A stretch of 64,000 nt of DNA from assembly GCA_002731875.1 (NCBI GenBank), contig PCCY01000007.1, positions 86,637 through 150,636 of the forward strand, read 5' to 3'. The translations under genes were made by a program, and so were the position numbers. The notes below the pieces were generated by a model. The model made no database searches and was not told the origin of the DNA. It worked only from the letters and a program-made list of their open reading frames with translations. Positions 49,201-61,200 of the stretch are shown piece by piece. The first letter of the stretch is position 1. Each line of letters begins with the position of its first letter. The stretch comes from Roseobacter sp. Its GTDB lineage: Bacteria > Pseudomonadota > Alphaproteobacteria > Rhodobacterales > Rhodobacteraceae.

Positions 49201-52200
49201 ATCGATGCAGTCTGGAACGGCCAGACCGCCGTGGCGATTGTGTTGAACGATTTCCGTCGCGCGTCAGGCGACAGGCTGTTTATCAAAGCAGGCAACGGTG
49301 CCGACGTTATCAACGCGTCAGCCATTACCCAAAATACCGTCGCGCTAGAGCTGATGGGCGAGGCCGGCCGCGACACTATTGTCGGCTCGCGGTACGATGA
49401 CGTTCTTGATGGCGGCTTGGGCGACGATACGATCACCGGCGGCGAAGGCTATGATATCTTTGCAGACGCCGGTAACGACGCGACAGGCGATACGTTGATC
49501 GAAACATTCACGGGCTATGACTTCGGTATCTTCGAAGACCGCTTTGTCGTTGGAAGCGTAACCGGCACAACAGACGATATATGGTCGTCGGCGACACTGG
49601 AAAACATCAACGGCATTTTCGAGAACGTGGTTCTGACCGGCGGCAACAACGTTGCCAACCGCATGGTAGTGAACGACCTGGATCGGCAGATCCGGGTGAA
49701 CGGGACGATCATTTCGGTCGCGGCGTTTGACGGAACCGTGACGCTGGACGCGAAATCCACCGGATCGCCCGAAACATATGTGATCAACGCGCCCCAGGGC
49801 TCTGACTTTGTGGTCAATATCAACGATACCGGCTCGGGTGTCGCGACCGTCCGCTTCGAAGGTTCTGACGATAGCGATGTGATTATCGTTAATGATGATC
49901 AGCTAGTCGTGACCGGTGCGGCCACAACGACCATTGCCCATGTAGGTACGGATCGGGTCGAACTGAACACAGCCGGTGGGGGCGACGTGATTACAGTCCA
50001 AAGTACCGATATCCCGCTGTACATCCGGTCTGGTCTGGGTGACGACACCATTACGATCGGCAACAATGGTTCGCTCGCCGAGATCGACGCCCTGGTTGAC
50101 GTGGACGCGTTTGACGTCTTTGGCGCGGGCAGCGCACCTGTTGACCGTGGCAGCGATACGCTGCTGATTGATGGGCGAAATGATACCGGTACCTTGAACG
50201 GGACGATCGGCCTGGTCGATCTGGCACAGCTCGAGGGTCGGGTCGCCGTCAGTGGGTTTGCCCTGTCGCCCGCCGGGATTACCTATATTGCGGTGGAAAA
50301 CATCGAAATCGACCTGGGCAATGGCAGCAACACTGCCACGATTACCTCGACCGGTCTGGCTGACAACACCACGCTGCGCACGTCGGGAGGGGCGGATCGG
50401 GTAAATCTATGGGCGATGAACGGGCCTACCTTTATCGAAACCGGTGCGGGTGTTGACACGGTAACCATCGGCAAACCGATTTCGACGACACCTGATAGTG
50501 AATTTACCGTTAACGACATCCTGTTCGGGCTTCTGACGATTGACGGTGGGTCCGAGCCCAGCGGTGTGAGCGAAGGCAATGATATCCTGCGGGTCAGCGA
50601 TAACGGCGACACTGCGGCCGATCGCGGAAACCGTTTGACCGAGAATGAAATCATCGGTCTGGGTATGACAGTCGGTATCAAGTATACCAGCTTTGAGACG
50701 CTTATCCTTGAGACCAGCGACGCCAACAACGAATTGCATATCGCCGGTACACACGCCGGATTGACCCGGGTTGATATGGGCGATGAAGCGACATCGCCTT
50801 CCAATGACGCCGTCAACGATGTGCTGAACATAGAACGCCTTGGTGGGGCCGTCGTGATCAAGCTGGGGCAGGGCAACGATGTTGTCCGCGTCAACTATGA
50901 CGAATATGGCAAGCAAACTTTTACTAACGGGCTGCAAAGCGGCAGTCTGAATACGACTTATGTGCTGGAGCTTGATGGCGAACAGGGGTCGGATTTCTAT
51001 CAAATTGGCCTATCGGGTGAGGGTACCGCTTTGATCCGTATTCGGGACAGCGGTCTGGCAGGTCAGGGCGCCGACCGGGCCGAAATCAATGGCACCAACC
51101 GCGCTGACCTGTTCTTGTTCCGCGCCAACCTCGACCCCACCGTCGCCTTGGGTGTGGTGGCCGCGTTGCAACTGGATGAAAACGGGAATCAGGTCGCCGG
51201 GATCCTCGAGCGGGTTGAATACAACGGTGCCCTCGAGGGCGACATTCAGGTCAATGGCCGCGACGGTAACGATGTCTTCGTCTTTGACGATACGCTTGCG
51301 ACCTTCAATGTGTTCGGCGATGCAGGCGACGACACATTCCAGATCGGGCAACTGTTTGCCTCGGCGCGTGATGCATCGAACCCCTATAACGGTCTGGTCA
51401 ATGGTGACGATTATTATGCCACCACGCAGGTCACCCTGGGCTTCCTGTCGAATGGTATCAGCAAGAACGCGACGCTTAATGGCGGCACCGGGCAGGATAA
51501 CTTTACCGTTTATTCCAACAAGGCCGAACTGTTCCTGTTCGGTGACGAAGACGATGACAGCTTCCTTGTTCGGTCGTTCGTGCGGGTAGACCCGAATGAT
51601 CCGGCTGCGCCCTATACCAACATCAATGGCGGTCAGGGTGCCGATTTCGTCAGCTATAACATCAACGCCCCTGTGCGCATCGACGGCGGTGACGGTTTTG
51701 ACACGCTGACCATCGTGGGCAGCGAATTTGGCGACGACTACGTCATCACCCAAAACGGTGTCTACGGTGGCGGTTTGTTTGTCAGCTTCGTAGGGCTTGA
51801 AAAGCTGGTGGTGGACGCGCTGCAAGGCAACGATACGTTCTTTATCGAAAGCACGAACGAGAACGTGCAGGTCGAAATCATCGGTGGTCTGGGCAGCGAT
51901 AACATCAACATCGCCGGGGCTGATCTGAACAATGTCACCGAAGGCGGCGCGATCACCGTGGTGTCCAACAGCCTGAACGGTCACAACGGGCTGATCCAGA
52001 CGGTCGTAAGCAGCAACGACGCCCGTTATAACGCGATCTTTGCCAAGGACGTAGTCGCCAACATCACTGACAACGACGAAGCCGGAATCATCGTCTTCAA
52101 CGACTTTGACGCCTTGCGCGTGTTTGAAGACGCAACAACGTCGCCTCTGTTGATCCACAATTCGTATGGCATCGCTCTGTCCCGCGCCCCTGACGAAAAG

Positions 52201-55200
52201 GTGACGATCACGATCACCCCGACACGCGGCACCGAAAGCTCTCAGGCTGCAGGTGGCAAGGGTGTGATGGTTAATGGCTCAGAGAATTTCACGCAACTGG
52301 TGTTCACTCCACAAAATTGGGACCAGGTCCAGTATGTGACCGTTACCGGTGTCAATGACGCGCTGGCCGAAGGTCGTCAGGTTGTGAACCTGCGCCATAC
52401 CGCGGTCGAAGGGACCATCGGGACCGACGCGCAGCCGTTTGACGGCGTGATTGTCGCGGATGTGCTGGTAGAGGTCATTGATAATGACAGTGCAGAGATA
52501 TTGTTGTTCTCACGCGATGAGCCGGCATCCCTGATCGACCCGCTCGACCGCGAAGTCGTCGCCGAAGAGGTCCTGCTGACCGCGAATGGTGACAGCGTCT
52601 ATGTGGCCTTGTCGCGCGCCCCGACCTGGCCCGTTACAGTGATGTTCAATGCCGCCGACGGTGCAACGGTGTCGTTCACAGGGCCATCAGGCACTCAAAC
52701 GGGGCGCTCGGTCACTGTCGGCTTTGATGCTACCAACTGGAATACACCACGTTTGCTGCGGTTGGCCGCGAATGACAACACCGCCCCCGAAGGGGTTCAC
52801 TATGCCCGTATCACACCGGTTATCACCGCCGGGAAGGACGCCTTCCTTGGCCTGGGTCAAGGGGACGTGGTGCGCGGGATCGCGGCAAACATCAATGCCG
52901 ATATCACCCAGACGCGCGAAGCCCGGGTGATGTACCAATCCGCCGATATTCAAATCTTCCGAGGCACGATCAATTCCGCGAAGTCTGAACGCTGGACTGT
53001 CACGATTAATGGCGAAAGCTATGGTGCTGACTTTGGCGGTACAGCAACGGCGCTTGACGTCGCCCGAGGCCTGCGCGATGCGATCAACTTTGATGTTCGC
53101 AAACCGACCGGCCTGACCGCCGCGGTCATCGGCGGCGCTCTCAGGATCGCCGACAGTGCCGGGTTCAGCGTTACCGCCACAGCGCAGACGCAGTTCTTCA
53201 ATAACGGATTTGAAATAGAGGCGACGGCCAACACCACCATGCGCGTGATGATCAACGGTCAGTCGTTCGAACTTGCGACGGCGGCACCGGCCGGCCAAAA
53301 CATGCCTGTCACAGGTCAGCGCGCGCTTGAAGTGGCTGTTATCACGCTAAACTCGTCCACGGCCGACGGAACCCGCGATGCAGCGGGAGGTGTGGTGATC
53401 GGGTCTACGTGGAACCTGGTGCTGGATGACTTGACAGTGTCGGTGACCGCGCAAACCGATGACACCCTGCAAACCCTGGTGCGTCGTCTTGTCGGCAAGC
53501 TGGCGGGCAGCGACTATGCGGCGTCCGAGCTGTATCGCTCTGCAACGCTGGTACCGTCTATCGTCGGCGGCGTCGCGGCTGATGCAACCTGGAGCATTCT
53601 GGTGGATGGCCAGCGTGTCAGCTACACCTCGGTCAATGCAGACCTGCCAAACGGCATTAACGGCATCGGACAAAAAATCGCCGAGCAAATCCGGGCGTTG
53701 AACGCGAATTACGTAGTAACGGTGCGGACCGGCGGCGCGATCGACGTGTCACGCCCCGGTGGCAATCCGTTCTCGATTGTGGCGACCGCTTCGAATGGTG
53801 TTACCAGCTTGATCGCTGCGGGGGCAAACAGCATCGCGCCGCCCCAGGTCGTTGAAAATACGATGGTGATCTTCAAACGGGCCGAAGCCCGCGGCGTTCC
53901 TCCGTTCGGTCTCCAAGTCGTGCGGCTGGCGAACCCCGCTTCGCCGACCAGCCAGAGTGGTGCGACCGACAGTGCGCTACGTCAGCTTAGCTCCAGTTAC
54001 TGGGCCTATGCAGCGGTTGCGTTCGCACCGATCAGCGGCGTTATCGCGCAGGGCACCACATGGGGTTTGCGGTTGAGCGCAGCCGAGATTGCGCAAGGCG
54101 CAAGCGCCGCGGTACTAGAAAACTACGACTACGTTGCCGGTAAAAACCAGGAAGAGCTGATCCCCGCAGCGTTTGACCTGAAGCTGCTGGACGACGACGC
54201 ACCTACGGTCGAAATCATCGAGAGCGGAAATTCGACTGATCTTGCCGAGCGCGGTCAAGGCGATGTGCGCGTCACTGACACGTTTGATATCGTTCTGACG
54301 GGCCAACTGGTTGGCGATAAGTGGGTCACGGTCGATGTCACTCCGCTCAAGACACGGACCTACAACGGTGATCTCGCCTTTGACGCGGCGGCTAACTTTG
54401 GCGAAGCGAACCGGGTGCAGGTCCGCGTCGCCGCAACCTTCGCCGAGATTTCGTTGACCGGGTCTGTGGTCGCGGGGGAAGTCTGGGCCGTCGATCTGTA
54501 CGACGATATCGACTATCAGGCCGGGTTGCTCACCGCGTCCTATTCTGTGGTAGCCGGGGACACGTTGGCAAGTGTGCGGAACGGCCTGATCGCGGCGCTC
54601 AACGGGTTGGCGGGCTACAACGCCATGCTGACCCAAGACGCAATCACCATCACCCGCGACAGCGGTCTGGCGACGTCGCGTTTCTTTGTTGAGACAACGA
54701 TCACCCCTGATACACGCGGCACAATCGTGACCCGCGTTGTTCCTGACTTTAACTTTAACAACGTGCTGGAAATCGAATTTGCCGGCATCGCGGCAGTCGG
54801 CGAAAGCTGGACGGTCACCTTTGCCGGCACGGTATACACCCAGACCGTCGCGGCGAACGACAGCCTTGCGACGCTTGCGGCCACGTTGGCCACCCGCATT
54901 CAGGCAGCAGATGATCAGCGCATCGCTGAAGGCGGCGCGCGTCTGTATGACGTCAAGGTAAACGGCACCGTGGTGTCCATTCAGGCACTTGCGAACAAGC
55001 GGGCGGTTCTTGCGGCCATCGGGGCGATAACGCCGGTGGGAAGCTCCGTGGTCGACAGTGATGGCGCAATGCAGCTGCGCCAGTATGTCAAGTTCAACAA
55101 GGATAACTGGAACCGGGCCCAGACCATTACTGTGCTGGCGATCGACGATGACATCATCGATGGGGGTGATGCCAAGGTATTCGCCGCATTCGATGAACGC

Positions 55201-58200
55201 GTAAACTCCATCCGCGGGCCGATCAGCGTTATTGGTGGGGTATCGCCGACCGCAGTGGAATTGAACAATCCGATCCTTCTGCCCGGCGAGACCAACGAAA
55301 AACTGCCCAGTGGCACGGCCGACAGTATTGTTACGGCAGGTGGGGTCACCACGATCACCGACCTGGCATTGACCCACGTCAACAAGCTTTATGGTGAACG
55401 TCCGGGCTTTGACCCACGGATCAATGGCACCGCGACGATCTATGATGTGGCGACGCAGACTGCCGCCGGAACCAGCGGACGGGTCGATCTGGTCAGCGCG
55501 GGCCAGGACATCTTGTCATTCGCAAGCGGCACCCAAATCGGGCAGGGCACACCGTTCAGCCTCGGCCTGATAGTCGATGGTGTCGACGCGACGCTATCGG
55601 GGGCGGCACAGGTATTTGGTACCCCTGACCAATCCGCGTCGGTGCTGGCCAAGCTGGATTGGTTGGAAGCCACCGTGGATATCACCGCCGCCGATGTCGC
55701 GGGTACGTATCAGATCACGCTATCGCCGACCCCTGGTTCCACTGTAGGACAGCTTGTCGTCAGCTATACGCCATCCGCAGGACAGAACTTCGCCGGTACC
55801 ATCGCGCTGGAGCTTGCAAGAGCCATCAACGCCGCCGCCACGCAGTTCAAGGCACGCGCCATTGTGAACCTGGTGGGGGAAACTCGGTTGCGGATTGTTG
55901 AACTGGGTGACGCGACCGGCGGCTTTGATATCGACGTGGCAACGCCCGCAGGTGCCTCGGCCATAATCGGCGGCACTCCGAAAGCCCGTCAGTTCGCCCT
56001 GGCAGGTGTTACGTGGACGATGGCAGCCGTCCGGGTACTTGATCCGGTCAATGCCGCGAACTGGGTCCTGAGCATCAATGGTGACACCCGCAACGTCAGC
56101 TCGACCGGCACCGCTGCTTCGGTCACGCAGGGCCTGGCCAACCAACTGCCGGGTAGCCTGCGGCCCGTCGTATCGGGCAGCTTTGCGACCATCAACGCCG
56201 CTCTGCCCGCCGATTTCGTGGCGCAGGCAGGCACACTTTATTCTTACGCCCCGGTCAATGCCAACCTGCGTGTGGACGAAGCCGAGCAGGTCGATACACT
56301 GACGATATTCAACGGTCAAAGCCCGGCAGCGGATGTCGGTGTGCTAACCTCGTCGCGCCTAAGCGGGTTGGGCATGGGTGATGATGTCACAATTGCCGGG
56401 CGGGTTATTCCAGGCGGCATCACCTATAGCGGCATCGAAGTGCTTGATATCCGGCTGGGTCGCAACGGCGACACGTTGACCATTGAAAACACCCATGAAG
56501 GTAAAACCCTGATCTCCTCCGGTGCGGGCGCGGACGTGATCAATGTCAAGTCGACGGCGGGCCATACCTTTATTTCGACCGGATCAGGCGATGACAAGGT
56601 GAACGTCGGTTCGGATCGCGGTATTCTGGACCAGATCACCGGATTGCTGGTGGTTGATATGGGCGATGATTCGGGCGACCGGCTGAACCTGGACGACAGC
56701 CTGGACGCCAATGCAAATGTCATGACGCTTACCGGCGACCGCCTTACCGGGCTTGATATGCCTTCGGTCGCGGAAATCCAGCAAATCGCGGTACGTGCGA
56801 TCGGCGGGACATTTGTCTTGGGCTATGGCACTGTCGGAGCCACGGCGACGCTGGCGGCGTTCAACTATGCCACGACCAGCGCGTCGGCCATCGCTGCCGC
56901 TGCGGAAGCGGCCAGGGTCCAGCTTGCAGCGCTGACCGGCTATGACGTGGCGGTCGAAATCGTGAAGACCAAAGACGGCATTGCCTATCTGGTCGACTTC
57001 GGCGGACGTGCCGGCGGGCTGGATGTTGCTGAGCTTACCGTCGTCAGCACCGCCGGGTTGGTTGCCGCGTCCGATACCACCACAGCCGTTTCGGTGACCG
57101 AGCTGCGCAAGGGGACGGTCACGCCGCGCCGGGACAACATCGAAGTGCTTCGCCTGTCGGCAAATGACGGTACCTTTACGCTAAGCTTCCTGTTGCCGGA
57201 CGTGAATGGCGTTACCCGTCTGCAAACGACCGAACCCATCGCTTGGAATGCGACGGAAAAGCAGATCCTCGCGGCGCTGGACCCGATCCTTAACCCCAAC
57301 AACGGCTATGACTTCCTGCCCTATACAAGCAACGTCGCCGTGAACCGGATGGGTGACGCGATCTACCTCACGTTCCAAGGCGCGCGTGCGGATGCCCGTA
57401 TTCACAGCATCGATACCCGTGGCCTTGAAGGCACCTATACGCAAACCTCGATCAGCATTGCCGACCCGACCGCCGGGTCGACCTGGACAATCAGCGTCAC
57501 TGATCTGGTGACGCCAACGCAGATCGCGGGTCTGTCGGCGGCGTTGGCACACTTCAGCTATACAGCAGTCGCCGGTGACACCGCCCAGACGGTGGCACAG
57601 AACCTTGCTGACCAGATCGCCGCAGCCCAAGGGCCGCATCTGGTGACTGTCGCACGCCATGGTATCCTGACCATTTCAAGCCGGTCGGGTGCTGCGATAA
57701 CTGTCGACGTCACGGGCTCCCTTGCGGCGGCGGGCCAGCAGACCAATCGGATTTACACCACATCTCAGACCGACGGCATCGGTTATCACAGCGTCGAATT
57801 CCTTGACCTGAAACTGGGCAGCGGTAACGACGTGCTGAACATCCAAGGCACCACCGCCCGGACTGAGCTGCATTTGGGCGATGGCAATGAACGCATCTAT
57901 GTTTCGTCAACCGCCAGCGAAACGCTTGCCAGTGATACACGTTTCTTGCAGGGCCACTTGAATGACGTGACCGGACTGCTGAACATCGATGCAGGCAAAG
58001 GCCGCCATCAGTTGATGATCTCGGACGAAGCGGCTGTGTCGGGTGATGGCACCGCATCGCAACCAGTGGTGATCACCGGCAGCCGGACCGCAGCCCAGGC
58101 GGCGACGACGCTTCGGGGTATCGATGGCAGCTTTAACGCCACCACCGACATCTATGTGGTCGGGCTTGCACCTGCGGCGATCGGCTATACCGCCGACACC

Positions 58201-61200
58201 GACGGCAATTTCCTAAGCGGCGTGACCTATTGGACAGGGTTCGGCGACGACAACATCTTTATCGACGCCACCCATACCCGTGCAATCGCCGGCAGCCAGA
58301 CGGTAACATCGTTGAACACAGGGCTGGGGGATGATCAGGTGGTTGTCACGCTGGACCACACCGATGGGTTCTTTGCCCTGAACACCCAGGGTGCATATGA
58401 CCAATACGACAGGGTGCGTGATGCCGATATTGTCACCGCGCCGGGTACAAGCCTGCCGCTGGTAATCTTTGGTGGCCAAGATGATGACATAATCAACACC
58501 GGTTCGGATGATGATATCGTTTTTGGTGACCGTGGGGTTCTTGAATACCTCGACGAAAACGGTGCGGTCAGCCTGCGTCTGGGAACCGGCGGGCTGACGG
58601 ATGTTACTGATGGAGTTGCTCGGGCACCTACGTCGTTCACTTCCACATTCCTCAGCGTTGGCGGCAGTGACACCATCAACACCTTCGACGGCACCGATAT
58701 CATCATCGGTGGCCAGGCAGGTGACACGATTGATGCGGGTCAGGGCGATAATATCGTCATGGGCGACAACGCCCGGGTTGTGCTGGCGACCGGCGCGCCC
58801 AACTTTGGCACCTTCCGCTACACATTGGTAAGCGCCGCCACTCTCGGTGCGACCACCGGTGGTGCTGACAAGATATTTACTGGCTTTGGGGCGGATCTGA
58901 TCTTTGGCGGTTTCGGCGCAGACCGCATTATTGCCAATGTCGGCGAAACAGCCACCCAAGCGGATGCGGTCAACCTTGTTCTGGGCGACTTCGGGGCCGC
59001 GTACTGGAATGAGCTTGGCGATCTATCGAGCCTAGATCGGGTCGTATCGACAGATACACTGGTGGGCGGCAACGATTATATCCGGACGGGTCGTTCCAGT
59101 GACATCATCATCGGCGGCGTTGGTGACGATGATATCGACGCCAGCCAAGGAACAAACCTGATCATCGGTGACAGCGGTGAGATCGTGGCCGGCGCGCGCG
59201 CGGTCAATATACCTGCCTTCGGGTTGGCGCTGCGCAGGATCCAGACCATCGAAGACAGCATCGGCGGGTCTGACAAAATTCGTTCCGGAGATGATACAGA
59301 CATCGTGTTTGGTGGTGCCGCCGGTGACGATATCAACGCGAACCAAGGCAATAATATCGTGTTCGGGGACAATGGGTATGTGATCTTTGAAACGCACAGT
59401 CCCAACTTTGGCAACCTTGCAATCGCCCTGGTAGAGATTTCTACCAAGTCACCTTCTACCGGTGGCGATGATACGATCCTGACCGGTTTGGGTGCCGATC
59501 TTATCCTCGGCGGCACGGGCGGCGATCAAATCACCGCGAACCTAGGTGAAACCGCTGATCTTAGTGATGCGATCAACCTGGTATTCGGTGACTTTGGCGC
59601 AGCATTCTGGGGCGATGAGCCCGTTCAGGATCTGACCTCGCTTGATCGCATCACATCTATCGACACGACCTTTGGTGGGCGTGACCTGATCCATACTGGC
59701 CGCGGCGATGACATCATACTAGGTGGCTATGACCGCGACGAGATCTATGCCTCGGAAGGTTCGAACATCGTGCTGGGTGATAGCGGGCTTCTGAAATCCG
59801 GTGCGATTGAGATCAACGTTCCAAGCTTCGGCCTGGCGCTGCGGACGCTGAAGTCGATTGCCGATGACCAAGGCGATGACGATATAATCGTGACCGGCAC
59901 CAGCACCGATCTGATCTTTGGCGGCGCGGGCAGCGATCTGATTGATGCAGGTCAGGGCGACAACATTGTTCTGGGTGACAATGGCACCGCGCTCTTTGAC
60001 AGTACCGTCACCAACTTTGGTGATCTGCCGATGGCCATACTCAGCATAACCACCCAAAGCCCCACCATCGGTGGCAATGACATCATCACCACGGGCCTGG
60101 GCAACGATATCGTCTTTGGCGGTGCCGCAAATGATGTCATCGTCACCGATTATGCGGGCGGCTTTGCCGGATCAGACGGCCAGGACATTGTTCTGGGTGA
60201 CCACGGCTATATCAACTTTGTAGATCCGCTGACGCATACCTACGTATTCTTGCGTGATCTGGTGTCAATCGACCCCGAATTTGGCGGCAATGACGTGATT
60301 ACAACAGGTCTTGCCAGCGATATCGTCTTTGGCGGTAACGGAAACGATGTGATCAACGCAGGCCTGGTCGATAATGTCACCGACCTCGTCTTTGGCGACA
60401 ACGCCAGGATTACCCTGAATGAAACCGGTATCTTCCAGGGCGTTTCGGACGCTGACCCGACAGGTCAGCAATACGGCATTGTCAGCTTTAACTTTGGTAA
60501 AGATCATGGTCACGACGACACCATCGTTGATGGTGCGGCGGGCGCAGGTGTCTCGGCGTCCGACAAGCCTGCACCGCGCTCTGGCGGCTGGATCGAACTG
60601 GACGATGACCAGCGCGTCTTTGGCGACGACGAGGCCGAATTCGTACGCGATGACAGCGGTGCGATCCTGCCGGGCGTGACCCTAAGCTGGATCGTGCGTG
60701 ACGACAAAGGCCGGGTACGTGACGCAAAAGGCGATACCCATAGCGATATCCGCTATCCAAACACGCCAGACCAACGGTTGTTCGAAGGGTATCTATACGC
60801 CGAGCACGAAGACACACTGGTTCTGACGCTGCGCGGTCTGGATCGGTTCTATGAGAGCTTCGATATCTATGTTTACCTAGACGGCGACGATGGCAAGACC
60901 AGCCGCCGCTACGGTACGGTGCGTCAGGTGACCATCGGGTCCGAAAGTTATTTCGTCAGCGATCCGTACGGCGTGAACTTTGGCGGCGAGTACATCCGCG
61001 TTTCATCGCAAAATGCCTCAGCACCCGGGCTAGGTAACTATGTTGTCGCCACCGGCCTGTCGGGTGGCGAAATCACCATCGAAATTTCCGTCCCTGCGGG
61101 CTTCCGTTATGGCGATCCGGTTGTCTCTGGGCTTCAGATCGTGGGCCGGTCGTACAAGATTGATACCTTTGAAACAGTTGCGGACAGCATTGGTGGGAAC

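Noticed and set aside
54115..55377. 420-aa minus-strand frame inside the giant gene
   Set aside because: It lies opposite an uninterrupted, repeat-containing coding frame and shows no family feature. The same applies to other antisense frames such as 51010-52158 and 50407-51003.
58450..60420. Regular DNA repeats resembling an array (CRISPR or satellite)
   Set aside because: The repeats are in frame, encode RTX nonapeptides and differ at DNA level; there are no identical short repeats with unique spacers.
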